A stretch of DNA of 64,000 nucleotides from Pseudosulfitobacter pseudonitzschiae (lineage in GTDB: Bacteria; Pseudomonadota; Alphaproteobacteria; Rhodobacterales; Rhodobacteraceae), in assembly GCF_002222635.1 (NCBI RefSeq), contig NZ_CP022415.1, positions 1,922,001 to 1,986,000 of the forward strand, in the 5' to 3' direction. Within the stretch, counting starts at the first letter, position 1. Each line of letters starts with the position of its first letter. The notes below the pieces were generated by a model, which was not told where the DNA came from, made no database searches, and saw only the letters and a list, made by a program, of their open reading frames with translations. Of this stretch, positions 17,765 through 26,444 are shown piece by piece. Position numbers and translations under genes: made by a program.

Positions 17765-18758
17765 CCAACCCCTCGTGTCCGGCCCCGATCCGGAAATCGA
17801 CGAATACGCACTTGGTGCATTGCAGGACAAAGGCCCCATCGCCCCTCCCCGCAGCCAGTGGCACGACGTCTGGCAACAGTTCAAACACCACAAAGGTGCG
17901 ATGTTCGGCGGCGGCTTTTTGATTTTCATCACGCTTTTCGTGCTGATCGGCCCCTATATATGGACGCTGGACGCACAAAAGCTGGACATTCGCGCCAAGG
18001 ACATGCGCCCGATCTGGACGCTGCTTTGGGACAGTGAGGCCAAGGCTGCGTGGGGCCATCCCTTTGGCACCGACCAGTTGGGCCGCGACCTGTTGGCCAC
18101 CATGATCAAGGGTGGTCGCGCGTCGATGGCCGTGGGCTGGGCTGCGATGGTTCTGGCGCTGCTGATCGGCACCTTTGTCGGTGTCGTCGCCGGTTATTTC
18201 CGTCGTGCCGACTTCTGGCTGATGCGCTTTACCGATCTGGTTTTGTCGCTGCCGATCCTACCGCTGTTGCTGGTGGCCGTCACCCTGTTCCGCCAACCGC
18301 TGCGCGCCAACTTCGGCCCCGAAACGGGCATGTTCATCCTGATCGTCGGCGTGGTTGGCATTACCTCGTGGATGCAGACGGCGCGGATTGTGCGCGGTGA
18401 CATTCTGGCGCTGAAAGAACGCGAATTCATTCTGGCGGCACGGTCCATCGGCACCAAAAATTCCAAGATTATCATGCGCCACCTGCTGCCCAACGTCATC
18501 TCGCCCATAACCGTCTCTGCGACACTGGGTCTGGCCACTGCGATCATCACCGAAAGCGCGTTGTCGTTTCTGGGCGTCGGCTTTCCATCGGACTTTCCCA
18601 CATGGGGTAAGTTGCTGGCAGATGCGGTGCAACGGATGGAACAGTTTCCCGAGCGTGTGATGCTGCCCGGTGTGGCAATTTCGCTGACGGTGCTGTCGGT
18701 GAACTATCTGGGCGACGGGCTGCGCGATGCGCTGGATCCACGGATTCGCGGGCGCTGA
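17757..18758 (+). CDS. Peptide-type ABC transporter permease (DppC-like)
   Basis: This 333-residue partner permease has a family-typical cytoplasmic N-terminal region (about 45 residues), a first membrane helix (GGFLIFITLFVLIGPYIW), a large periplasmic loop containing HPFGTDQLGRDLL, and the core helices. Its EAA loop reads REFILAARSIGTKNSKIIM. The C-terminus ends GDGLRDALDPRIRGR, a standard ending of the family. A GAGGA motif sits 6 bases upstream inside dppB. The last 55 bp overlap the 3' end of the convergent hydrolase gene. Confidence 0.94.
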   Translation: MTDQPLVSGPDPEIDEYALGALQDKGPIAPPRSQWHDVWQQFKHHKGAMFGGGFLIFITLFVLIGPYIWTLDAQKLDIRAKDMRPIWTLLWDSEAKAAWGHPFGTDQLGRDLLATMIKGGRASMAVGWAAMVLALLIGTFVGVVAGYFRRADFWLMRFTDLVLSLPILPLLLVAVTLFRQPLRANFGPETGMFILIVGVVGITSWMQTARIVRGDILALKEREFILAARSIGTKNSKIIMRHLLPNVISPITVSATLGLATAIITESALSFLGVGFPSDFPTWGKLLADAVQRMEQFPERVMLPGVAISLTVLSVNYLGDGLRDALDPRIRGR

Positions 18759-19681
18759 TCCGCAAGACCTGCGGTAACACCCAACTGGCGGGCCACACGG
18801 GCCGCCAGCAGCGGCACAGGGGTCGCATCCGGAAGGCTGCGGTAGCGTTTCAACACCTGCGCCGCCAGCGCTGGATGCTCCCGCGCAAGCAGCGCTTTGG
18901 CCAGTGCTTTATGATAGCTGCCCGAGGTTTTGCGCCGCTGCAAATGCGCGGCAAAACTTTCGGCGTCACCCTGCCCCTCGATTATCCCACGCATCAATGT
19001 GCTGAACCCGCCCATCCCTGCCAACTGGTGCGGAATCCGGTGCCCCATAAACGCACAGCGCAGCACCGTCAGCCGCTGCGCTGGCAGGCGCGCCACATGG
19101 GCCGTGTCCACTGCATGATAGGGGTCCACCAGCACCGCGGTGCTGCGGGCAAGCGTCAGGCAACTTGCCGCATCCAGATAGCGTGGATCGGTCCAGTCGC
19201 CGTATTTCTGCCCCGCCGGATAGCGCCGCTCGAAGGGGACAAGCCCCGCCAGCAATGTGGATTGCGGGCTGATGGCCACGACCCGCGCACCCGGCGCGGA
19301 GGCGACAAAGGTGCAGGCCGCAAAGCCGCCCATCGAACTGCCATAGAACACGACATCGTCGAACTGCAGGAAAAAGCATGTGTCGCGCAGCGCATCAAAG
19401 AAATCCAGAACTGCGCGCTGCCGATACCAGTCGTTGACCGGCCCCGCCATCAGCCCCAGATGCGACCAGCCTGCCGTTTCTGCCAGATCCCACGCCCACG
19501 GCCTGCGCGGCGGCGGTTTGAGTTGGGCATCCATCGTGTCAAAGCTGACCAAAAGCCGTGGACCGCGTGGCACAAAAACCGCGCGATGGCGCTGTAACGG
19601 GCGCATCCAGCCACCCTGTGCCACTGCGCTTTGCTGCGTTGCGCGAAAATGCCATGCCCTGCTGCCCATGTATCGGGGCAT
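18704..19681 (-). CDS. Alpha/beta-hydrolase-fold protein of unknown substrate
   Basis: This 325-residue protein has a GSSMGG nucleophile elbow (Ser116) inside DVVFYGSSMGGFAA, which is the usual strand-turn-helix of alpha/beta hydrolases. Asp186 (VLVDPYH) and His214 or His218 (MGHRIPHQ) are plausible partners for a triad. No signal peptide is evident. The ATG at 19681 was chosen; an in-frame TTG at 19690 is also possible. The C-terminal ~70 residues are helical and basic and end SASRSPSPR, and this end overlaps the dppC-like gene. Substrate is unknown; esterase or peptidase activity is possible, but a non-catalytic role is not excluded. Confidence 0.7.
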   Translation of the reverse strand: MPRYMGSRAWHFRATQQSAVAQGGWMRPLQRHRAVFVPRGPRLLVSFDTMDAQLKPPPRRPWAWDLAETAGWSHLGLMAGPVNDWYRQRAVLDFFDALRDTCFFLQFDDVVFYGSSMGGFAACTFVASAPGARVVAISPQSTLLAGLVPFERRYPAGQKYGDWTDPRYLDAASCLTLARSTAVLVDPYHAVDTAHVARLPAQRLTVLRCAFMGHRIPHQLAGMGGFSTLMRGIIEGQGDAESFAAHLQRRKTSGSYHKALAKALLAREHPALAAQVLKRYRSLPDATPVPLLAARVARQLGVTAGLADQRPRIRGSSASRSPSPR

Positions 19682-19788
19682 AGTGCGCAAGCCTTGGCAT
19701 CTGTTTAAATCACCAGCGCAAAACCGTCTGAGACCGGCAGTTTTCGCGCCGGATTTTAGACGTATCTGCCGATCATTGACCGCAAGGT

Positions 19789-21066
19789 CTATTCTACGTG
19801 CCGCTTGATCCTGTGTAGCATCAGCCAGACCAACCCGATCACGGGCAGTGTCACGGCGGCTGTCATCATTCCCTTGCTGACCCCGAGGTGTTCCGCCAGC
19901 GGATACAAAAGATACCCCACCAAAGACACCGCGTAATAGCTGACCGCGACCACCGAAAGCCCCTCAACCGTGCGTTGCAGCCGCAGTTGCAGGTCCGAGC
20001 GGCGGTCCATACTGGCCAGAATCGCCTGATTCTGGGCCGAGCGCTCCACATCCACCTGCGTGCGCAACAATTCCGAAGCGCGAATGGCGCGGTTTGACAT
20101 GGCATTCAGCCGTGCCTCGGCAGACCTTACCGTACGCATTGCAGGCTCATAGCGACGCATCATGAATTCGGCAAAGCTCTGACGCCCAAGAAACCGCGCC
20201 TCGCGCAATACGGCGATCCGTTCGGCCACCAGCGCCGCATAGGCCCCCGTCGCAGCAAAGCGATAGGCCGAGCGCGCGCCTTGCTGTTCTAGCGCCACAG
20301 AGACATCCAGCAGCGCATGCAGTGTTTCTTCGGCGCGGGCATCGGGGCTGCGCATCGCTTCGGTCAGGTCGTTCAGTTGTGTGTCCAGCCGGTTCAACTG
20401 CCCCGCCAGTTCGCGGGCTTTGGCGAAACCCAAAAGCGACATGGATTTATAGGTTTCAATCTCGCACAACCGCTGCACGATCCGGCCCACACGCCCCGGG
20501 CCGGTGGTTGCGCTGACATAGACCGCAAACCGCATGTGCCCCGCCGGATCAATGCGAAAATCCGATGCCACCACGGCAGAGCCATCCAGCACATCCGCCA
20601 CCGCGATACTTTCGGTCACAAGCCAGTTGTCCAGTTGCGGCACGATCTGGCCGTCATCCTCGGGGCGCGGCATGACCCGAAACAGGGCCGAGGTGATGCG
20701 CGCACCGGGCACGGAGTCTTGCCAGTGGGCGGGGAAAACTTCGAATTCGGCAGGGTCAAAGGGGCGGTCGCTCAGCCCCGTCTGGAACACCGTATAGGTG
20801 ACAAATTCGGTGTGCTGCTCCCATTTGATGGAATATTTGCCCATCGGTCCCACATAATGCGTCGCCCCCGGATCGGGACGCGGCGCGCCGTAGTGGTCCA
20901 GCAATGCCGTTAGCTGCGCCAAAGCGGCTGCACGATCGGTGTCGTCAGGGCTGTGCTTGATCGCCAGATAGGCCGCCATCGCAGGCGCATTCAGCACCGG
21001 AAAGGGCCGCGCGTGCAGTTCGGACGTCAGGCGGTGACGCAAGGGGTGGTCGATCACTGGAGGCAT
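19789..21066 (-). CDS. DUF3422 family membrane-anchored protein
   Basis: The N-terminus, HPLRHRLTSELHARPFP, is the signature opening of the DUF3422 family, whose function is unknown. The 425-residue protein has a soluble N-terminal and helical middle region (many Glu, Arg, Ala residues, probably coiled) and two C-terminal membrane helices (about VAVSYYAVSLVGYLLYPL and MMTAAVTLPVIGLVWLML). The ATG at 21066 was chosen because AGGG lies 8 bases upstream and it begins the conserved motif; an upstream start at 21120 would add 18 unlike residues. It lies downstream of the pnt genes but is separated from them by a strong terminator. Confidence 0.85.
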   Translation of the reverse strand: MPPVIDHPLRHRLTSELHARPFPVLNAPAMAAYLAIKHSPDDTDRAAALAQLTALLDHYGAPRPDPGATHYVGPMGKYSIKWEQHTEFVTYTVFQTGLSDRPFDPAEFEVFPAHWQDSVPGARITSALFRVMPRPEDDGQIVPQLDNWLVTESIAVADVLDGSAVVASDFRIDPAGHMRFAVYVSATTGPGRVGRIVQRLCEIETYKSMSLLGFAKARELAGQLNRLDTQLNDLTEAMRSPDARAEETLHALLDVSVALEQQGARSAYRFAATGAYAALVAERIAVLREARFLGRQSFAEFMMRRYEPAMRTVRSAEARLNAMSNRAIRASELLRTQVDVERSAQNQAILASMDRRSDLQLRLQRTVEGLSVVAVSYYAVSLVGYLLYPLAEHLGVSKGMMTAAVTLPVIGLVWLMLHRIKRHVE

Positions 21067-21212
21067 GGTCCGGCCCTGTTGATGTCTACTGGCAGAGACA
21101 TTTAACGGGATCATAGGCAAAAAGATAGTAAAAACACAGTAATATCAAAGCATTATGGAATACATATGTATACCGGACGACCTGCCGCCCTTTTGACTTG
21201 GCGCGCAAAGCA

Positions 21213-21242
21213 AAAAGGCAGGCCTCGACGGGCCTGCCTTTT
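21213..21242 (-). terminator. Intrinsic terminator of pntAB
   Basis: A perfect 12-bp stem, AAAAGGCAGGCC (21213-21224) with GGCCTGCCTTTT (21231-21242), encloses a 6-base loop. On the minus strand it is followed by a T-run, 20 bp after the pntB stop. It should end pntAB transcription and keep the downstream DUF3422 gene separate. Confidence 0.9.
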
Positions 21243-21262
21243 GTTGTTCACTTTCAATGCGA

Positions 21263-22699
21263 TCAGTCGATCATCGGCAGCAGTTTGTCGATCGACGCCT
21301 TGGCATCGCCATAGAACATGCGCGTGTTTTCCTTGAAGAACAGCGGGTTCTCGATACCCGAATAGCCGGTGCCCTGACCGCGTTTCGACACAAAGACTTG
21401 CTTGGCCTTCCAGCATTCCAGAACCGGCATGCCGGCGATGGGGCTGTTTGGGTCGTCCTGTGCAGCAGGATTCACGATGTCGTTCGACCCGATCACGATG
21501 GCAACATCCGTATCGGGGAAGTCTTCGTTGATCTCGTCCATCTCCAACACGATGTCATAGGGCACTTTTGCCTCGGCCAGCAGCACGTTCATGTGCCCCG
21601 GCAGACGCCCCGCGACGGGGTGAATGGCGAAACGCACGGTTTTGCCTGCTGCGCGCAGTTTGCGCGTCAGTTCCGCCACGCCTTGCTGCGCTTGCGCCAC
21701 AGCCATGCCATAACCGGGGATGATGACGATGCTGTCGGCCTCATTCAAGGCCACAGCCACGCCATCCGCCTCGATTGCGATCTGCTCGCCTTCAACTTCC
21801 ATCTGCGGACCGGTGGTGCCGCCAAAGCCGCCAAGGATCACGCTTATAAACGAACGGTTCATCGCCTTGCACATGATATAGGACAGAATGGCACCCGAAG
21901 AGCCCACCAGCGCGCCGACCACGATCAGCAGATCATTCCCAAGGCTGAAGCCGATGGCCGCCGCCGCCCAGCCCGAATAGCTGTTCAGCATGGACACAAC
22001 CACGGGCATATCCGCACCGCCGATGCCCATGATCAAGTGATAACCGATGAACAGCGCCGCCAATGTCATCAGGAACAGGGGCAAGAAGCCGCCCGCGTTG
22101 ACATACCAGATCAGGCAGATCAGCGACAGGCCCGCCGCAGAAGCGTTCAACAGATGGCCCCCCGGCAGTTTGATCGCCTTCGAGTTCACGCGGCCCGCCA
22201 GCTTGCCATAGGCGATAACCGAACCGGTAAAGGTGACCGCACCGATAAAGATGCCCAGAAACAGTTCGACCTGAAGAATGTTGATCTCGACCGCTTCTTT
22301 CTTGGCGATCAACTGGCCGAAGTTGCCCAGTTCCTTGACCGTACCGTCAGCAACCGCTGCCGCCACGTTGCCGACCTCGAAGTGGGCGATATAGCCTACA
22401 AAGACCGCCGCCAGACCCACCAGCGAATGCATGGCAGCCACCAGTTCGGGCATCTGCGTCATCTGCACCTTTGTCGCCAGCTGGTAGCCGATGGCCCCAC
22501 CCGCTGCGATCAGCACCAGTGACAACAACCAGTAACCGGCACCCGGCCCGATCAGCGTGGCAAAGATTGCCAACGCCATACCGGCAATGCCGTACCACAC
22601 CGCGCGCTTCGCGCTTTCCTGTCCCGACAAACCACCAAGGCTGAGGATGAAGAGAATGGCTGCGACCACATAGGCCGCTGTCGTAAATCCAAAATCCAT
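21263..22699 (-). CDS. pntB: NAD(P) transhydrogenase subunit beta
   Basis: PntB is the membrane and NADP(H)-binding subunit of proton-translocating transhydrogenase, which uses the proton gradient to make NADPH from NADH. The 478-residue protein has a hydrophobic N-terminal half with about eight or nine helices and a soluble C-terminal NADP domain. That domain is marked by [34 protein letters not shown] and [12 protein letters not shown]. It ends in the usual IDKLLPMID. It lies 13 bp after pntA and is followed by a strong terminator. Confidence 0.97.
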   Translation of the reverse strand: MDFGFTTAAYVVAAILFILSLGGLSGQESAKRAVWYGIAGMALAIFATLIGPGAGYWLLSLVLIAAGGAIGYQLATKVQMTQMPELVAAMHSLVGLAAVFVGYIAHFEVGNVAAAVADGTVKELGNFGQLIAKKEAVEINILQVELFLGIFIGAVTFTGSVIAYGKLAGRVNSKAIKLPGGHLLNASAAGLSLICLIWYVNAGGFLPLFLMTLAALFIGYHLIMGIGGADMPVVVSMLNSYSGWAAAAIGFSLGNDLLIVVGALVGSSGAILSYIMCKAMNRSFISVILGGFGGTTGPQMEVEGEQIAIEADGVAVALNEADSIVIIPGYGMAVAQAQQGVAELTRKLRAAGKTVRFAIHPVAGRLPGHMNVLLAEAKVPYDIVLEMDEINEDFPDTDVAIVIGSNDIVNPAAQDDPNSPIAGMPVLECWKAKQVFVSKRGQGTGYSGIENPLFFKENTRMFYGDAKASIDKLLPMID

Positions 22700-22712
22700 T
22701 GTCTAAGCCCCT

Positions 22713-24287
22713 TTAAGATTTCTGGAACATGGCGAGCATACGCCGTGTCACAAGGAAGCCGCCGAAGATGTTGATGCCGGTAATAAAGACCGAAACCGCT
22801 GCCAGAACGACCACAAGGAACGACCCCGACCCGATCTGCACCAAGGCGCCCAGAATGATGATTGACGAGATTGCGTTGGTCACGGCCATCAGCGGTGTGT
22901 GCAGGCTGTGCGCGACGCCCCAAATAACTTGGAAACCAACAAAAACCGACAGAACAAACACGATAAAGTGCTGCATGAAGCTGGCAGGGGCCACAAGGCC
23001 CACGCCCAGCAGCAGCACCGCACCGACGACCAGCAAGGTCACCTGACTTTTGGTCTGCGCCTTGAACGCAGCGATTTCAGCCTCGCGTTTTTCGGCAGGT
23101 GTCAGTTCCTTGGTCGCTTGCTTTTTCGGAGCTGCCGCGATGGCGGCGACCTTGGGCGGCGGTGGCGGGAACGTCACTTTCTTGGCGTGGGTCACGGTTG
23201 CACCGCGGATCACGTCGTCTTCCATGTTGTGATTGATAACGCCATCCTTTTCCGGCGTCAGGTCTGTCATCATATGGCGGATGTTGGTCGCAAACAGGGT
23301 CGAGGCCTGTGTTGCCATCCGGCTGGGAAAATCGGTGTAGCCGATGATGGTCACGCCGTTGTCTGTCACGATCTTTTCGTCCATGACCGTCAGCTTGCAG
23401 TTGCCGCCGCGTTCAGCGGCAAGGTCCACAATGACCGAACCGGATTTCATGGCCGCAACCATGTCTTCGGTCCAAAGTTCGGGCGCTTCACGGTTGGGGA
23501 TCAGCGCCGTGGTGATGACGATGTCCATCTCGGGGGCCAGTTCGCGGAACTTGGCCAGCTGAGCCTCGCGGAACTCGGGGCTGGAAACGGATGCGTACCC
23601 GCCCGAGGCCGAGCCGTCCTGCTGTTCTTCTTCAAAGTCCAGATAGACAAATTCGGCGCCCATGGATTCGATTTGTTCGGCCACTTCGGGCCGCACGTCA
23701 AAGGCGTAGGTGATCGCGCCCAGCGACGTGGACGTGCCCACGGCAGCCAGACCGGCCACACCGGCCCCCACAACCAGAACCTTGGCCGGGGGCACCTTGC
23801 CCGCCGCCGTGATCTGTCCGGTAAAGAAACGGCCAAAGTTGTTGCCCGCTTCGATCACCGCGCGGTAGCCCGCGATATTGGCCATCGACGACAAAACGTC
23901 CATCTTCTGCGCACGGCTGATGCGCGGCACCATGTCCATCGCAACAACGGTGCTGCCTTTTTTGGCAGCCGCTTCCAGAAATTCGGCATTGGCACCGGGA
24001 TTGATAAGGGAGATCAGCGTCTGGTCCGCACGCAGACGTTTCACCTCGACCTCTTCGGGTGCGCGCACTTTGGCAACGACATCCGCCGCCTTCCACAGGG
24101 CCGCTGCCGTTTTGGCAATCTCGACGCCCGCGGCCTTGTAATCGGCGTCGGCAAAGCCGGCCTCGATCCCTGCGCCCGTTTCAACAATGCACGTATGCCC
24201 GAGTTTTTGCAGCATCAGCGCGCTGTCGGGTGTCATTGCAACCCGGCGTTCGCCCGTGAAGATTTCCTTTGGTGTTCCGATTTTCAC
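22713..24287 (-). CDS. pntA: NAD(P) transhydrogenase subunit alpha (single-chain)
   Basis: PntA carries the NAD(H)-binding domain I and part of the membrane domain. The 524-residue protein begins KIGTPKEIFTGERRVAMTP, and I chose the GTG at 24287, preceded by a G-rich SD-like run, over an ATG 54 bases upstream. Conserved motifs include SRAQKMDVLSSMANIAGYRA and VLVVGAGVAGLAA. A charged Ala/Pro/Lys-rich linker around residue 380-425 leads to four C-terminal membrane helices. It is thus a one-piece alpha subunit like that of E. coli, unlike the split PntAA/PntAB form found in some alphaproteobacteria. Confidence 0.96.
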   Translation of the reverse strand: MKIGTPKEIFTGERRVAMTPDSALMLQKLGHTCIVETGAGIEAGFADADYKAAGVEIAKTAAALWKAADVVAKVRAPEEVEVKRLRADQTLISLINPGANAEFLEAAAKKGSTVVAMDMVPRISRAQKMDVLSSMANIAGYRAVIEAGNNFGRFFTGQITAAGKVPPAKVLVVGAGVAGLAAVGTSTSLGAITYAFDVRPEVAEQIESMGAEFVYLDFEEEQQDGSASGGYASVSSPEFREAQLAKFRELAPEMDIVITTALIPNREAPELWTEDMVAAMKSGSVIVDLAAERGGNCKLTVMDEKIVTDNGVTIIGYTDFPSRMATQASTLFATNIRHMMTDLTPEKDGVINHNMEDDVIRGATVTHAKKVTFPPPPPKVAAIAAAPKKQATKELTPAEKREAEIAAFKAQTKSQVTLLVVGAVLLLGVGLVAPASFMQHFIVFVLSVFVGFQVIWGVAHSLHTPLMAVTNAISSIIILGALVQIGSGSFLVVVLAAVSVFITGINIFGGFLVTRRMLAMFQKS

Positions 24288-24553
24288 CGCGCACCCCCCG
24301 TTTGATTCCAAATCCGCCGTCTTGACGACGGTTAACGACAACTTGACTAGCTTGCAGCGTCCACAGTTACAAGCAGCGACGCTGCGGCGCAGAGCAATAA
24401 GTGCAAAGAAAAATCATGCATCGCGCATCTTTCATACGCACTTCCCTTACGGCAGTTTATCCGATCGCTCTGTGTGGCCGCCGCTGACAGGCCAGAGTGC
24501 AAATATACTGGGGGTTCACGCATCATTAACACTGTGGCCTATAGGCTGGTGGC
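24288..24553. promoter_or_regulatory. Divergent region between pntA and the RAYT-like gene
   Basis: These 266 bp are less GC-rich than the surrounding coding DNA. They hold CCGTCTTGACGACGG (5-bp arms, 24315-24329) near the pntA start, an 11-base inverted repeat with one mismatch (24489-24499 with 24530-24540), and a perfect palindrome GCCTATAGGC (24537-24546) just before the RAYT-like start. A 61-codon open frame on the minus strand (24347-24532) has no family-like sequence and I did not call it. Confidence 0.5.
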
Positions 24554-25060
24554 ATGATTGAAGCACCCAGCCAGATGACACCCGAAAGCGTCTTTTTCTT
24601 TACTGTCCGCCTGCAAGACAGGCGTTCGGACCTGTTGGTGCGCGAAGTGAACCGGTTGCGCCACGCAACGCGCGCGGCGCTTGCGGCGCATCCGTTCCGG
24701 ATTGACGACATCGTGGTTATGCCAAATGCCATCCACACCATCTGGACCTTGCCTGCGGGCGATGCCGATGTATCGACCCGATGGCGCGTCCTGAAATCGC
24801 AATTCTCGCGCGGGTTGCCTGCACCGGCGCACTGCCGTCCTGCCAGCTTGCGCAGCGAGAACAAAGGGGTATGGCAGCGCCGGTTCTGGGCGCACCGCCT
24901 GACAGACGCAGATGACGTTGCAGCCCATCGCCACCTGATCTATGTCGCACCGGTGCAGGCGGGCCTTGTCAGCGATGCGTGCAAGTGGCCACACACCTCG
25001 TTGCACCGCGCCTTGGGTGCCGGCACATGGACCTTGCCGCTGCAGGCAACAGCGGCCTGA
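24554..25060 (+). CDS. REP-associated tyrosine transposase (RAYT)-like protein, probably catalytically altered
   Basis: This 168-residue protein has the overall pattern of the Y1 / IS200-like RAYT family: VVMPNAIHTIWTLP in the place of the HUH strand (about residues 54-67), RWRVLKSQFSR, GVWQRRFWAHRL, and APVQAGLVSDACKWPHTSLH at the end. Two catalytic positions look changed. The first His of the usual His-x-His motif is Ala59 (only His61 remains), and the Tyr expected five residues before the conserved Pro is Leu128. If this alignment holds it is unlikely to cut DNA by the normal route and may be a domesticated or decaying RAYT. The frame is intact, so it is not called a pseudogene. Confidence 0.75.
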   Translation: MIEAPSQMTPESVFFFTVRLQDRRSDLLVREVNRLRHATRAALAAHPFRIDDIVVMPNAIHTIWTLPAGDADVSTRWRVLKSQFSRGLPAPAHCRPASLRSENKGVWQRRFWAHRLTDADDVAAHRHLIYVAPVQAGLVSDACKWPHTSLHRALGAGTWTLPLQATAA

Positions 25061-25072
25061 CAATTCGAAAGC

Positions 25073-25849
25073 TCAGGCGGTCTTTAACGCCGGGCGTGTC
25101 TTGCCCGCTGCCCAGTCACGCAGCGCGTCCCCAAAGGCTCCGAACAGCACCTTCGACACGGGGTCCATTCGGGCGTTGTATTCGGGATGCCACTGCACCG
25201 ACATGGTAAAGCCGGGCGCACCATCGATATACATCGCCTCGGGCGTGCCATCGGGGGCATAACCGTCGATCACCACACGGTTGCCTGCCATTTTGACGCC
25301 CTGACCGTGCAGCGTGTTGGTCATAACCGCCTGTTTGCCCAGCAGGCGGTGGAATGGCCCCCCTTGGGTAAAGCTGACCTCGTGGCGCAGGGCAAATTTT
25401 TCTTCCAGCGTGCCATCGGGGGGCATCCGGTGATTGGTGCGTCCGGGTAGATCGCGAATTTCAGGGTAAAGACTGCCGCCCATTGCCACGTTCACTTCCT
25501 GAAACCCGCGACAGACGCCGAAAAACGGCTGTCCGCGCTCGACGCAGGCGCGAATCAACGGCAGCGTCACCGCATCACGCGCGCGGTCAAAATCGCCGTG
25601 CGCTGCAGTGGCTTCTTCGCCGTATTCCTCGGGGTGGACGTTGGGCCGCCCGCCGGTGAACAAAAAGCCGTCGCAAACTTCCAGCAGTTCTTCGGCGGTG
25701 TTCAACGCAGGATCAGCGGCCACCAATAGAGGAATTGCGCCCGACACTTCCGCAATGGCAGAGGTATTCATCATGCCACCGGCGTGTACCTTGTAATCGT
25801 CACCGATCACATGGGCGTTGCTGATAATTCCGACAACCGGACGTGCCAT
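25073..25849 (-). CDS. Gamma-glutamyl-gamma-aminobutyrate hydrolase family (peptidase C26)
   Basis: This 258-residue class-I glutamine-amidotransferase-fold hydrolase has the catalytic Cys113 in FFGVCRGFQE and the His221/Glu223 pair in QWHPEY, with FLFTGGRPNVHPE forming the typical substrate loop. The closest functional model is PuuD, which hydrolyses gamma-glutamyl-GABA in putrescine breakdown, but no other puu genes are near. An AGAGAGG motif lies 6 bases before the ATG. It follows glcG by 93 bp on the same strand, so the glc genes may drive it. A broader role in gamma-glutamyl compound hydrolysis is equally possible. Confidence 0.9.
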   Translation of the reverse strand: MARPVVGIISNAHVIGDDYKVHAGGMMNTSAIAEVSGAIPLLVAADPALNTAEELLEVCDGFLFTGGRPNVHPEEYGEEATAAHGDFDRARDAVTLPLIRACVERGQPFFGVCRGFQEVNVAMGGSLYPEIRDLPGRTNHRMPPDGTLEEKFALRHEVSFTQGGPFHRLLGKQAVMTNTLHGQGVKMAGNRVVIDGYAPDGTPEAMYIDGAPGFTMSVQWHPEYNARMDPVSKVLFGAFGDALRDWAAGKTRPALKTA

Positions 25850-25942
25850 AAAGGGCCTCTCTCGCTTGCGTCACCTGTTCCAGACCATATACCGCAGGCC
25901 AAAGCGATTGCCCAGCCTGACGCGCCGTCCTGCAACCAAAGC

Positions 25943-26368
25943 CTAGATTTCGCCCACCAAAGCAGCAGCTTCGATGCCCGCCATCGCCACAGCCGCGTCA
26001 TTGTCCGAGGTGTCGCCGGTTACGCCGACCGCGCCCACAACCTTGCCCGTCTTGTTGCGCAGCAGCACACCCCCCGGCACTGGCACGACCTGACCGCCAA
26101 AAACGCCGTTCACGGCCGCCATGAAATAGGCCTGATCCTCGGCCCGCTGCATCTGTTTGGTGCCGCCCATGCCCAGCATCACGGTGCCATATGCCTTGCC
26201 GTGGGCAATGGCGAACCTGCCCGGAGGCGCGCCATCGCTGCGCTCGAACGCCACCACATGACCGCCCGCATCTACCACCACCACAGAAAGTGGTTTCAGT
26301 TCCATCTCGCGGCCTTTGGTCAGGGCGTGACGAATGATCTTTCTTGCTTGGCTCAGGGTCACCGACAT
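25943..26368 (-). CDS. glcG: GlcG/HbpS-family protein (DUF336)
   Basis: This 141-residue protein of the GlcG / HbpS fold is recognisable from LSVVVVDAGGHVVAFERSDG, then AHGKAYGTVMLGMG, then PVPGGVLLRNKTGKVVGAVG. GlcG lies next to malate synthase in many glycolate operons, and some relatives bind heme or cobalamin; its own biochemical role is unsettled. It follows glcB by 76 bp on the same strand, supporting the glcG name. A near-perfect Shine-Dalgarno, AAGGAGG, sits 5 bases before the ATG. Confidence 0.88.
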   Translation of the reverse strand: MSVTLSQARKIIRHALTKGREMELKPLSVVVVDAGGHVVAFERSDGAPPGRFAIAHGKAYGTVMLGMGGTKQMQRAEDQAYFMAAVNGVFGGQVVPVPGGVLLRNKTGKVVGAVGVTGDTSDNDAAVAMAGIEAAALVGEI

Positions 26369-26387
26369 CGGTCCCTCCTTATAATGT

Positions 26388-26401
26388 GGTTCAAAAATCC
26401 T
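26388..26401. repeat. TGGTTCAAAAATCC element between glcG and glcB
   Basis: TGGTTCAAAAATCC stands between the glcB stop (minus strand) and the glcG start, and is identical over 14 bases to the copy beyond recN (48299-48312). Both follow a minus-strand gene in the same orientation. Its role is unknown; a 3'-end or processing site is possible. Confidence 0.45.
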
Positions 26402-26444
26402 TGCGGCACGGGCACGGCGGACAGTTCCCCTGCCGCACGCGCCC

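Noticed and set aside
24347-24532. A 61-codon minus-strand frame upstream of pntA
   Set aside because: There is no ribosome-binding site or recognisable sequence, and it overlaps the inverted repeats. I looked for a small cytochrome oxidase subunit often found beside pntA and did not find it.
24554-25060. Active insertion sequence at the RAYT-like gene
   Set aside because: No terminal repeats or target duplication are visible and the catalytic residues appear changed, so it is listed as a gene and not as a mobile element.
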